DNA of 64,000 nt, taken from contig NZ_JBBODF010000001.1 of NCBI RefSeq assembly GCF_038002825.1, forward strand, positions 5,580,001 to 5,644,000. The letters are read 5' to 3'. A model generated the notes under the pieces. It was given only the letters and a program-made list of their open reading frames with translations. It ran no database searches and was not told the DNA's origin. Position numbers and translations under genes: made by a program. This DNA comes from Paenibacillus sp. FSL H8-0048. GTDB lineage: Bacteria; Bacillota; Bacilli; Paenibacillales; Paenibacillaceae. How positions within the stretch are numbered: the first letter of the stretch is position 1; the number at the start of each line of letters is the position of its first letter. Positions 28,020 through 35,852 of this stretch are shown here, one piece after another.

Positions 28020-29159
28020 ATGGGGAAGAGATATAGATCGCTGATGAAGACGGCGGTTGGACTTATGCTTGTGTGTGCAGCTATTCCGCCTGCGATGTAC
28101 TGGGGATACGAGCATGCGTATGCTGCAGCGGATTCGGCGGTGGTGCAGACGACACAAGGAATGACGCAGAAGCTGGCCGGAGCGATGAGTAACCGCAGAG
28201 AGACGATTACCTTCACTTATCAGGGTAAGACTGCCAAGCTGAAAAGTGAGATCCAGACGGCCATTAATCAGGCGATGGGGAGCGACCCGTACCTGTATTA
28301 TATTATTGACAGCTATGCTTTCTCTTACCGTGGAAGCACGCGGGCTGTTTATGTGACGGTTCAGGTGGAATACCGGGAGACGCTGCAGCAGACGGCATAT
28401 GTTAACAAACAGGTGAAGGCTATTCTGCAGCAGATCATAACACCGGGCATGAACAATCACCAGAAGGTAAAAGCGATTCACGACTGGGTCGTGCTGAATT
28501 TGGAATATGATCACTCGCACCGCAAATACACCGCTTATGAGGGACTTCAGACCGGAAGTGCGGTCTGCCAGGGCTATACGCTGCTAACCTATAAGCTGCT
28601 GCTGGGAGCGGGCATTCCGAACAGAATTGTGGAAGGGACGGCCAGGGCGGCAGACGGTGTGACCCAGTCCCATGCCTGGAATCTGGTGCTCTTGAACGGG
28701 GCATGGTATCACCTCGATACCACCTGGGATGACCCGGACCCGAGTCCGGAGGGCGGAATCAGCACGCTCTATTATATGAGGACCGATGCCCAGATGCGGC
28801 TTGACCACACTTGGACCAAGTCCTATCCGGCGGCCTCCACCAGTTATGCCCAGACCTTGACTAAGCTGGTTAATCAAGGGGACCAGGGGGTGGAGGCATA
28901 CAAGACGCTGCAGAAGGACCTGAACTACTGGCTGTACGAGGAGAATCAGGTGGTTTCGTCGGCGGAACAGCTCAAGGCGCTTGCGAAGCAGGCGGCAGAG
29001 GCCGGACAGCAATCGCTGCTGTTCCGCTATCGCGGAAGCGACAAGCTGCTTAGGGAGGATCTGCAGGTGCTTTACGGGCTGGGACTGAACAACCTGGCCT
29101 TCAACAGCTCGCCGTTCGAGAATACAGGAGATCTTAAGGTATATGTGACCTGGAAATAA
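28020..29159 (+). CDS. secreted or membrane-anchored transglutaminase-like protein
   Basis: Transglutaminase-superfamily (papain-like) domain with the full triad visible: Cys in TGSAVCQGYT, His in QSHAWNLVLL, Asp in HLDTTWDDPD. An N-terminal hydrophobic segment (about residues 9-35, KTAVGLMLVCAAIPPAMYWG, then AYAAADS) looks like a signal peptide or anchor. The C-terminal 130 residues are a separate unrecognised region. Such proteins often act as cell-wall or secreted proteases, but the reaction here is not known. The frame begins earlier at 27954, yet AGGAGG at 28002 favours ATG 28020 (379 aa). Confidence 0.8.
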   Translation: MGKRYRSLMKTAVGLMLVCAAIPPAMYWGYEHAYAAADSAVVQTTQGMTQKLAGAMSNRRETITFTYQGKTAKLKSEIQTAINQAMGSDPYLYYIIDSYAFSYRGSTRAVYVTVQVEYRETLQQTAYVNKQVKAILQQIITPGMNNHQKVKAIHDWVVLNLEYDHSHRKYTAYEGLQTGSAVCQGYTLLTYKLLLGAGIPNRIVEGTARAADGVTQSHAWNLVLLNGAWYHLDTTWDDPDPSPEGGISTLYYMRTDAQMRLDHTWTKSYPAASTSYAQTLTKLVNQGDQGVEAYKTLQKDLNYWLYEENQVVSSAEQLKALAKQAAEAGQQSLLFRYRGSDKLLREDLQVLYGLGLNNLAFNSSPFENTGDLKVYVTWK

Positions 29160-29203
29160 AAGAGTGTCAGCTGTCCGGCGAACCAGCCAGGGTGGAGTTT
29201 ATT

Positions 29204-29527
29204 TCAGGCCTTGGTCTCCAGGAACTGAATTGTCTGAAGCTTGTTTGTGGAAGGGTTGAAGCGGACCATCACGACTACGCCGAATTCCCGGCCCGCCTTG
29301 CTGCGGACCAGCAGCTTGAACTTCTCTTCTGCAAGCTTCGGCTGGATCTGGGTCCGGCCGATGTGCTTGTAATCGATGATCTCGGCGTTGTATTTCTGCT
29401 GCGTCTCCTTCACGGCGATGGTACCCCACCGGGCATAGTCAGGTGCAGCGGAGCTCCGGCTAATTGGAGCGGCGGTGACAAGCAGGAGCATCAGCAAGGC
29501 TATCATCCAGTTTTTTTTCATTTTCAT
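29204..29527 (-). CDS. DUF3889-family secreted protein (YqzG-like)
   Basis: Small exported protein of unknown function. A signal peptide (MKMKKNWMIALLMLLLVTAA, then SRSSAA) precedes a DUF3889-like domain: WGTIAVKETQQKYNAEIIDY, a charged loop, then EKFKLLVRSKAGREFGVVV and VRFNPSTNKLQTIQFLET. 107 aa. AGGAGG immediately upstream selects ATG 29527 over the longer frame, which would overlap the MerR gene. It converges with the transglutaminase-like gene. Confidence 0.75.
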   Translation of the reverse strand: MKMKKNWMIALLMLLLVTAAPISRSSAAPDYARWGTIAVKETQQKYNAEIIDYKHIGRTQIQPKLAEEKFKLLVRSKAGREFGVVVMVRFNPSTNKLQTIQFLETKA

Positions 29528-29606
29528 AGCGGCCTCCTTGGGGTGTGAATACTGGTTAGCGTATCCCTTCGAAGGCGCTTCTATGCCTGGATTGCTTCTT
29601 ATGAAT

Positions 29607-29972
29607 TCAGGTTTTCCCGAACCCGTTCTCACACGTGATGTTCATATCCAGAATCTCGTACAGAGATTGCTTGGAAGCCTCCATTTTTTTCTGCGCGTCT
29701 TCAATCTCTGCTATTTTGTGATGTATAATGCGTGCTTGCTCATTCTTGGATATTCCATGCTTGGCAATCATGTCTTTAATGTCCTGAATTGAAAATCCGA
29801 CCGCTATACAGTTCTTTACCACTTCAATATATTGAACGATTTCCGGGACATAATTCCGGTAATTATTCTCTTCTCTGAGGATATACTCCTCCGTAATGAT
29901 GCCCATTTTCTCATAATAACGCAGGGTTGAAATAGGAAGACCGACCTTTGTTGCGACTTCACTGATCTTCAT
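29607..29972 (-). CDS. MerR-family transcription regulator
   Basis: 121-residue regulator: N-terminal winged helix KISEVATKVGLPISTLRYYEK and GIITEE, followed by a long dimerisation coil (NEQARIIHHKIAEIEDAQKKM). The C terminus is short, with one cysteine (ITCENGFGKT), so no obvious metal-binding loop; relatives of this length sense oxidative or xenobiotic stress through other means. Divergent from the nitroreductase gene, whose promoter carries a MerR-style operator in a 19-bp spacer, making that gene the probable target. Confidence 0.88.
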   Translation of the reverse strand: MKISEVATKVGLPISTLRYYEKMGIITEEYILREENNYRNYVPEIVQYIEVVKNCIAVGFSIQDIKDMIAKHGISKNEQARIIHHKIAEIEDAQKKMEASKQSLYEILDMNITCENGFGKT

Positions 29973-29994
29973 GCCATCACCTCATGGTTTGTTC

Positions 29995-30025
29995 TTGCTA
30001 TGAACTATAGTTTATAGTTTACAAT
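29995..30025 (+). promoter_or_regulatory. MerR-type promoter/operator of nitroreductase gene
   Basis: -35 TTGCTA (29995-30000) and -10 TACAAT (30020-30025) are 19 bp apart, the over-long spacer typical of MerR-activated promoters. The spacer is filled by the palindrome AACTATA-GTT-TATAGTT (30003-30019). Confidence 0.8.
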
Positions 30026-30079
30026 TCTCCTAGTGATGATTCAACATCAGCACATTATATACAAAGGAGAGAAATAACC

Positions 30080-30730
30080 ATGAGCACAACGACAGGTAAA
30101 TTCCGCACAACCAATGATTTCAACACAATTGTCCTGGAGCGCCGTTCCGTGAAGGTCTATGATCCTGAGGTGAAAATCAGCAGAGAGGAAATGACCGAGA
30201 TTCTGGCGGAAGCCACCCGTGCCCCATCCTCCATTAACATGCAGCCATGGCGGTTCCTCGTCATTGACAGCGCTGAAGGCAAAGCAAAGCTTGCGCCGCT
30301 GGCCTCCTTCAACCAGACCCAGGCACTCACATCCGCTGCTGTAATTGCGGTATTCTATGATGCTAACAACACTGAATATATGGACGAAATTTTCGGCAAA
30401 GCTGTAGAGCTTGGGTACATGCCCCGCGAGGTAATGGAAATGCAGCTGCAGCAGGTCAAACCTTATTATGCCAACATCTCAGCGTCCGAATTGCGGGATG
30501 TGAATCTGATTGACTCGGGGCTTATTTCGATGCAGTTAATGCTGGTGGCCCGCGCCCACGGATACGATACCAATCCGATGGCCGGGTATGACAAGGAGCA
30601 TATTGCCGAAGTATTTGGCCTTGACAAGGAACGGTTCCAGCCGGTCATGTTAATTTCGATTGGCAAGGCTGCCAAGGAAGGCTATCCATCTTACCGCCTG
30701 CCGGTCGATACGATCACAACCTGGGCGTAA
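30080..30730 (+). CDS. nitroreductase-family flavoprotein
   Basis: FMN-dependent oxidoreductase that uses NAD(P)H to reduce nitro compounds, quinones or similar. 216 aa with the family N-terminal motif ERRSVKVYDPE, FMN-contacting RAPSSINMQPWRFLVID, and C-terminal SIGKAAKEGYPSYRLP. The middle AHGYDTNPMAGYDKEHIAEVFG is typical of the YodC/YdgI group. Ribosome binding site AAAGGAG. Likely induced by the divergent MerR regulator through the 19-bp-spacer promoter. Confidence 0.9.
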   Translation: MSTTTGKFRTTNDFNTIVLERRSVKVYDPEVKISREEMTEILAEATRAPSSINMQPWRFLVIDSAEGKAKLAPLASFNQTQALTSAAVIAVFYDANNTEYMDEIFGKAVELGYMPREVMEMQLQQVKPYYANISASELRDVNLIDSGLISMQLMLVARAHGYDTNPMAGYDKEHIAEVFGLDKERFQPVMLISIGKAAKEGYPSYRLPVDTITTWA

Positions 30731-30760
30731 GCAACAGTTGCAGGAATTCCCACGAATATC

Positions 30761-30830
30761 TAACGGACCGGAGAGAATCTTATCCCCGCGAAAACGCCAC
30801 TTTTTGCAGCTTAATGGACTCAGTCCGTTA
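30761..30830. repeat. TAACGGAC/GTCCGTTA inverted-repeat element
   Basis: TAACGGAC (30761-30768) is inverted as GTCCGTTA (30823-30830); TAATGGAC (30812-30819) adjacent to the right arm can also pair with it around TCA. It follows the nitroreductase gene; no gene lies in 30731-31099. Confidence 0.5.
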
Positions 30831-30941
30831 CGCGAAGCCAAACGCCCCTGAAGAACAAGACCCGCTTGGAAAAAGATGTAATTTGAAGGGGGATTGCATC
30901 TGTTCCACTATTTTAAATCTGATAACGTACTAGCTATATTT

Positions 30942-30987
30942 AAAAGACCGGTTTTGGCCCGCTGCTGCGGATCAAAACCGGTCTTTT
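30942..30987. terminator. bidirectional intrinsic terminator
   Basis: AAAAGACCGGTTTTG and CAAAACCGGTCTTTT are perfect inverted arms with A and T runs on both sides, suited to ending nitroreductase transcription and lysP transcription from the other side. Confidence 0.85.
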
Positions 30988-30990
30988 GCT

Positions 30991-31087
30991 GAAAAATAAA
31001 AATCCATATGCTTCACGCTATAATTACCTTATCTTATCCGCTGAAACGGTACCGTCCTTAAACGGACGGCAATGCCGGTTCCACTTA
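30991..31087 (+). repeat. dispersed intergenic element, copy D
   Basis: Diverged AT-rich head, GCTTCAC box, then the invariant GCTGAAACGGTACCGTCC, a CCGTCC/GGACGG hairpin and CCGGTTCCACTT. It lies 13 bp beyond the lysP stop, on the strand opposite to lysP, so it cannot be a leader for a gene here. Confidence 0.8.
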
Positions 31088-31099
31088 TGCTGCAATGAA

Positions 31100-32587
31100 T
31101 CAGTCTGCGCGGGTGCTCAGATCACACTTCTCCAGCGGGATCAGGCTGCTTTTGCGGAACCATCCATAGCCCAGCCAGATCAGCAGGAACAGCGGCACGC
31201 TGACATAGGAGACCAGAATGCCGTACCAGTCGATCTTCGCACCGGTGAAGGCGCCCATGTTCTGGCCGAATACGGCGACCATACACAGAGCGAAGGCAAA
31301 CAGCGGACCGAACGGGAACCATCTTGCCCGGTAAGGCAGCTCCTTCAGGGAATGGCCTTGCTTCACGAAGGCCCGGCGGAAACGGTAATGGCAGACGGCA
31401 ATCCCGAGCCAGTTGATGAAGCCGCACATCCCGGAAGCGTTAAGCAGCCAATTGTACACCGCGCCGTCTCCGAAGAAGGAGGCAAGGAAGGCGAGCATGC
31501 CGACAGCAGTCGTCACGAGCAGTGCGCCTACAGGAACACCTCTGCGGTTCAGCTTGCCGAGCGCGCGCGGTGCCATTCCATCCTTGGCCATGGCGTACAG
31601 GACACGGGTGGAGGCGTACATCCCGGAGTTCCCGGCAGACAGCACGGAGCTGAGAATTACGGCATTCATTACCGAAGCGGCAATCGCCAGCCCTGCTTTG
31701 TTGAAGACGATGGTGAACGGGCTGACGCCGATATCATCAATACCGCCGCGGAGCAGATCGGGATTCGTATAAGGAATCAGCATACCGATGACGGCAATTG
31801 CAAAAATATAGAAGATCAGAATGCGCCAGAATACCTGGCGGATCGCGATCGGCACATTGCGGCGCGGGTTCTCGCTCTCTCCGGCGGCTACGCCCACCAG
31901 CTCCGTTCCCTGGAAGGAGAACCCGGCGGCCATGAAGACCCCGACGAAGGCGAAGAAGCCGCCATGGAAGGAGCTGCCTCCGAGGTGGAAGTTGCTGAAG
32001 CCCACCGCCTTGCCGCCCAGAATTCCGAAGATCATCAGGACGCCGACCGTCAGGAAGACGACCACCGTAATAATCTTGATAATGGCGAACCAGTATTCTG
32101 ACTCACCGTACCCCCGCGCAGACAGGAAGTTCAGGCCGAACATGAGCGCCAGGAAGAGCAGACTCCACAGGAAGGAAGGACTGTCCGGGAACCAGTACTT
32201 AATGATAACGGTAGCTGCAGAGAGTTCGGCTGCAATGGTCACTGCCCAGTTGTACCAGAAGTTCCAGCCGATAGCGAAGCCGAAGGCGGGACTGACGAAC
32301 CGTGTGCCATAGGTGCTGAAGGAACCGGAATCGGGCAGGTAGGTGGCCAGCTCCCCAAGGCTGGTCATCAGAAAATAGACCATAATGCCGACGGCCGTGT
32401 AGGCGAGCAGGGCTCCGCCCGGACCGGAGGAGGCAATGGCCCCGCCGCTGGCGAGGAACAGTCCGGTTCCGATCGAGCCGCCGAGGGCGATCATGGTCAG
32501 ATGTCTTGCTTTGAAGGATTTGCGCAGGCCCGGCGTATTGGCGTTACCCGCCTGTACTGCCGGCCGTTTAGGCTGCTGTGCTTGCAT
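31100..32587 (-). CDS. lysP: APC-family amino acid permease, probably lysine-specific
   Basis: Membrane importer with about 12 transmembrane helices. The N-terminal helix motif MIALGGSIGTGLFLASGG is the substrate-carboxylate-binding loop of amino acid permeases, and GWNFWYNWAVTIAAEL and GVAAGESENPRRNVP fit the LysP subgroup. The assignment to lysine rests mainly on the lysine riboswitch in its leader. The open frame extends 57 codons further upstream, through the leader terminator, but AGGGAGTG precedes ATG 32587, giving 495 aa. Only the permease is controlled; no lysine biosynthesis gene is adjacent. Confidence 0.88.
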   Translation of the reverse strand: MQAQQPKRPAVQAGNANTPGLRKSFKARHLTMIALGGSIGTGLFLASGGAIASSGPGGALLAYTAVGIMVYFLMTSLGELATYLPDSGSFSTYGTRFVSPAFGFAIGWNFWYNWAVTIAAELSAATVIIKYWFPDSPSFLWSLLFLALMFGLNFLSARGYGESEYWFAIIKIITVVVFLTVGVLMIFGILGGKAVGFSNFHLGGSSFHGGFFAFVGVFMAAGFSFQGTELVGVAAGESENPRRNVPIAIRQVFWRILIFYIFAIAVIGMLIPYTNPDLLRGGIDDIGVSPFTIVFNKAGLAIAASVMNAVILSSVLSAGNSGMYASTRVLYAMAKDGMAPRALGKLNRRGVPVGALLVTTAVGMLAFLASFFGDGAVYNWLLNASGMCGFINWLGIAVCHYRFRRAFVKQGHSLKELPYRARWFPFGPLFAFALCMVAVFGQNMGAFTGAKIDWYGILVSYVSVPLFLLIWLGYGWFRKSSLIPLEKCDLSTRAD

Positions 32588-32681
32588 GAATAAGACACTC
32601 CCTTTAGATTGATGGTTCTGTTCACAGGGGGAGTGCCGCTGCCTGCATGGGCCGGTGTCTTCTTCCCGGCATGCTGCACGC

Positions 32682-32710
32682 AAAAAAACCGCAGACGGAC
32701 GCTGCGGTTT
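32682..32710 (-). terminator. riboswitch-controlled terminator of lysP leader
   Basis: Read on the minus strand, AAACCGCAG and CTGCGGTTT enclose CGTCCGT and are followed by seven Ts. It lies 34 nt after the lysine aptamer and 95 nt before the lysP start. Confidence 0.88.
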
Positions 32711-32743
32711 CCTGATTATAGGCTCCGCATCATACTCCCTGTT

Positions 32744-32978
32744 AAGATAGCGCAACACGGTGCAGCTCCCGCAGTCTCCTGACAGGCGGCATGCACAGTG
32801 ACAGTTCCGCGCCTTTCGGCAAACGGCCCCAATCGTAACTGCGGATTAAGAGCAGCAGTTAACGATTTCGGCGGATATTCCTTTGGGCGCGTATCACCGA
32901 TGGCTCTTAGGCATCTCCACGCGCTTACTCTTCTTATCCGCGACCTCTACCTCATCCTAGGTATGATGAGGCTATCTT
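32744..32978 (-). promoter_or_regulatory. lysine riboswitch (L box)
   Basis: On the minus strand the leader shows the L-box order: P1 arms AAGATAGC and GCTATCTT (about 235 nt apart), GAGGTAGAGGTCGCG, AAGAGTAAGCGCGTGGAG, the CGCCGAAAT segment, GGGGCCGT, and GGAACTGTCA. These match the conserved core of the B. subtilis lysC leader as I recall it. Together with the terminator downstream this is a transcription-off switch: lysine binding would favour termination before lysP. A T box was considered and excluded because there is no TGGNACCGCG motif. Confidence 0.88.
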
Positions 32979-33054
32979 TGAACGATATGAACAACAGGAA
33001 TCAGTATAAGGCATAGCGGCTTCTCAGGCAATGACAAAATACGGCAGGTTCACG

Positions 33055-34188
33055 TCAGCTCCGCCGGCGCTCAGACATCTGCTGCCAGACCGTACCCGCT
33101 GCTTCCTCGCCGGACAGAATCCGCTCCAGTGCCATCTTGGCCTGGAGCCCGACCTCGAATTCGGGGTCTTCGGCAGCAACGCTAAGCGCTTCCTGGGCCT
33201 CGGCTGTGCCGACTTCGTAGAGGAAGCGTGCCGCCCGCCAGCGCACCAGCTTGCTCGCATCACTCAGCGACGCCGTCATCACCGGCGTCGCCGCCGGGTC
33301 GCCGATGTCGGAGAGCGTGTCCCCGGCGGTGCGCCGCACGGCCGGGGCGCTGTCCTTCATCGCCTCATAGAGCAGCTCCATCGCGCCCGGGGTGCGGATA
33401 TCGCCCAGGTACACGACCGCCAATCTGCGAATCTGCAGCTTGGGGTCGTGCAGCGCCGCCCGCAGCTCCGGCAGGAGCTGCTCGCCCGGCGCCAGATCCT
33501 CCAGCGCGGCATAGCGCACGCGCCAATCCGCATCGTGCAGGTCCCGCAGCAGCTCGGCCTGCTCTTTCTTGTGCCGCTGCTCGACGAACTCGCCGGCAGC
33601 CCCGTGCGCGATGGCCTGCTGCACGAGGGAGTCGAGGCGTTCCTGCGGATACGCCGCCTCCAGCTCCTGCTCGACCTCGCGGGCAATCTCCGGCGGCACG
33701 CCGTAGCGTACGCCGTAATCGCTGAGCTTGCGCTCCTTGATCATCACAGCGCTGGCCACATCAGTCACCGCCTGGGTGAAGCGGCTGGAGAGGGCGATGC
33801 GCTCCTCCTTCGCGCCGGTCTTGACGCGTATTTGAATCGGAATACCGCGGAACATCTGCACGAACACCTGGGACTCCCCGAAGTGGGCGCCGTCATTCTC
33901 ATCGCCAAGACTATATTCCGCGCTGAGGCCATCCGCCCCGAAGCGGTTCTGGACCTCGCGCAGAATCGCCGCCCAGTCCGCGCTGCCCTTGCGCTCCAGC
34001 GCGGCGAAGTCAGCGGCATGATAAATACTGGTCACGCCCGGAATCTCCAGCATCTCCTGCGCCCAGGAAGGGGCGGAGCGCCGGGTCTCCGGGGTATACG
34101 TCCGGCGGATCCCGGGGGCAAGGCTTTCGTCCAGATGAAGCTTCATGGTATTTGGACTCGGGGTTGGTTCAATAAAGGTAATCTTCAT
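33055..34188 (-). CDS. CvfC-like protein: Nfu N-terminal-type domain plus HEAT repeats
   Basis: 377 residues. The N-terminal 90 residues (ITFIEPTPSPNTMKLHLD, then IPGVTSIYHAADFAALERKG) resemble the scaffold Nfu/NifU N-terminal domain, without the CXXC cluster-binding module. The C-terminal half is a run of HEAT-like repeats (WRVRYAALEDLAPG, LQIRRLAVVYLGDI, PAVRRTAGDTLSDIGDP, KLVRWRAARFLYEVG). This architecture is that of staphylococcal conserved virulence factor C homologues. Function is not established; HEAT repeats suggest protein binding. Central coding sequence is unusually GC-rich. Confidence 0.75.
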   Translation of the reverse strand: MKITFIEPTPSPNTMKLHLDESLAPGIRRTYTPETRRSAPSWAQEMLEIPGVTSIYHAADFAALERKGSADWAAILREVQNRFGADGLSAEYSLGDENDGAHFGESQVFVQMFRGIPIQIRVKTGAKEERIALSSRFTQAVTDVASAVMIKERKLSDYGVRYGVPPEIAREVEQELEAAYPQERLDSLVQQAIAHGAAGEFVEQRHKKEQAELLRDLHDADWRVRYAALEDLAPGEQLLPELRAALHDPKLQIRRLAVVYLGDIRTPGAMELLYEAMKDSAPAVRRTAGDTLSDIGDPAATPVMTASLSDASKLVRWRAARFLYEVGTAEAQEALSVAAEDPEFEVGLQAKMALERILSGEEAAGTVWQQMSERRRS

Positions 34189-34736
34189 ATGTCAGCTCCT
34201 CTTCTAAGTAGCATAAGCACCGTTTGCTTTACCCGCATTTTACCTCATTTAAGCAAGTGAATACAAAGGGGCGGACGCGAACCCTCTAAAATTTTAAATA
34301 TTGTTGAATTAGCAACTCAAACGGAAAGTGTTGCACTTTTTGCAATTTTGACTTCATATATAACCGGGTTGTTGGGGAATGTTGCATAAAATGAAGGAAA
34401 TGTCCCGCTAAGAACCCACGGTGGAGTAGAAATGCTGATATTTATGCAATAATCTTGGGTATGAGGCTGAAGATAGGGAGGGGATGTTGCAATCCGTGCA
34501 GGATTTCATCCTTCCCCATACCGTCCCCTCCCGCCCGATACCGCCGCTAAGTCCGCAACATCCCTGACAAAAGATGCCCCGACGTTTCCCGCCCACCCAT
34601 TTGGGTACAATTTGTAGTAAGCGTCCCGCAGAGCCCTGTAATTTTGCAAATGATTCTGCGGAACCCTATAGTTAAGATATGTGGTTTGCCGCCCGGCAAC
34701 AGAAACGGCAAATCTGCTATAAGGAGTGGTTCTTGC
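34189..34736. other. 548-bp gap with nested inverted repeats
   Basis: No supported gene. GGGAGGGGA (34476-34484) is inverted as TCCCCTCCC (34524-34532), and overlapping GGGATGTTGC (34481-34490) is inverted as GCAACATCCC (34555-34564), so two alternative pairings share one left arm. TTGCA-rich AT sequence precedes it, and TTGGGTACAATTTG near 34610 could be a promoter for the downstream hydrolase. Confidence 0.45.
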
Positions 34737-35735
34737 ATGGCCAGAATACGTTACAACAACATCGACAATGTCAGCACCGATAAAACACTTAAGGAATTCC
34801 GCCAATGGCGTGAGGAGCGCCGCAGGAAAAAGAAGGATTACAGCTATAAAGTGCCGAATCATCCGCCGCGCCTCGACTATCTGGCCGGGAACCGGCTGGA
34901 GACGACGATTACGTGGATCGGGCATTCTACCTTTTTTCTGCAATATGAAGGGTTTAATATCATCACCGACCCGATCTGGGCGCGGCGGCTGGGCTTCGAG
35001 AAGCGGATCGGTCAGCCGGGCATTCCGCTCGCGGATATCCCGCCGATCGACCTGATTCTGATCTCCCATTCCCATTATGACCATCTGCATATAGCGTCCA
35101 TCCGCAAGCTGTACCGGGCAGGGACAACCATTGTGGTGCCTGCGGGGCTTAAGCGCAAAATGCTCCGCAAAGGCTTCCCGAACTGCCGGGAAATGCAGTG
35201 GTGGCAGGAGATTACGCTGGGTGCCGTCAAGCTGACATTTGTCCCGACCCAGCACTGGACGCGGAGAACGCCGTTCGATACGAATTCCTCGCACTGGGGC
35301 GGTTATGTGCTTCAGCCGGCAGATCCGCAGAAGCACCCGGAGGGGGAGGAGGGCAAGGCGCAGCATAAGCTGCTTCCGCCGAACCTCTATTTTGCCGGAG
35401 ACAGCGGCTTCTTCCCGGGCTTTAAGGAGATCGGCAGACGCTTCAAGCTGCATGTCGCGCTGATGCCGATTGGCGCTTATGAGCCTGAATGGTTCATGAA
35501 CTCCCAGCATGTGAATCCCGAGGAGGCCGTGCAGGCCTTCCTGGATGTAGGCGCCGAGCTGATGATTCCGATGCACTTCGGAACCTTCAGGCTGGCCGAT
35601 GATACCGCGCGCGAAGCGCTGGACCGGATGGAGCAGGCGAGGGTAGCGCAAGGGCTTGGTGAGGAGCGTATCCGTACCTTGGGCTATGGGGAGACGCTGG
35701 TCGTCCAGCCCGAAGAACGCCCGGAGGGGCAATAA
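34737..35735 (+). CDS. metallo-beta-lactamase-fold hydrolase (NAPE-PLD/UlaG-like)
   Basis: Binuclear-metal hydrolase. The fold is shown by TTITWIGHSTFFLQYEGFNI near the N terminus, the metal motif SHSHYDHLH, and later ligands in TQHW, FAGDSGFF and PMHFG. 332 aa, with a basic N-terminal stretch (EFRQWREERRRKKKDYSY). The closest characterised architecture is N-acyl-phosphatidylethanolamine phospholipase D, but bacterial relatives are mostly uncharacterised, so the substrate is open. AAGGAG at 34721 selects ATG 34737 rather than the earlier in-frame start at 34644. Confidence 0.85.
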   Translation: MARIRYNNIDNVSTDKTLKEFRQWREERRRKKKDYSYKVPNHPPRLDYLAGNRLETTITWIGHSTFFLQYEGFNIITDPIWARRLGFEKRIGQPGIPLADIPPIDLILISHSHYDHLHIASIRKLYRAGTTIVVPAGLKRKMLRKGFPNCREMQWWQEITLGAVKLTFVPTQHWTRRTPFDTNSSHWGGYVLQPADPQKHPEGEEGKAQHKLLPPNLYFAGDSGFFPGFKEIGRRFKLHVALMPIGAYEPEWFMNSQHVNPEEAVQAFLDVGAELMIPMHFGTFRLADDTAREALDRMEQARVAQGLGEERIRTLGYGETLVVQPEERPEGQ

Positions 35736-35852
35736 CCCGGAGAAGGCTTGTATTAAACACTTCTACTTAAATAAGAGCCGTAATAAGGGCCATTTTGCTT
35801 AGATTTATGCTATAATGAGCCGGAACCTATGTGAAAAGGATGGTAATGCTTA

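Noticed and set aside
32682-32978. T-box leader for the amino acid permease
   Set aside because: No conserved T-box antiterminator motif; the conserved segments match the lysine riboswitch instead.
33031-34260. Plus-strand ORF of 409 codons
   Set aside because: Shadow of the CvfC-like gene, which has recognisable HEAT repeats on the minus strand.
34506-35732. Minus-strand ORF of 408 codons
   Set aside because: Antisense to the MBL-fold hydrolase with its HSHYDHLH motif.
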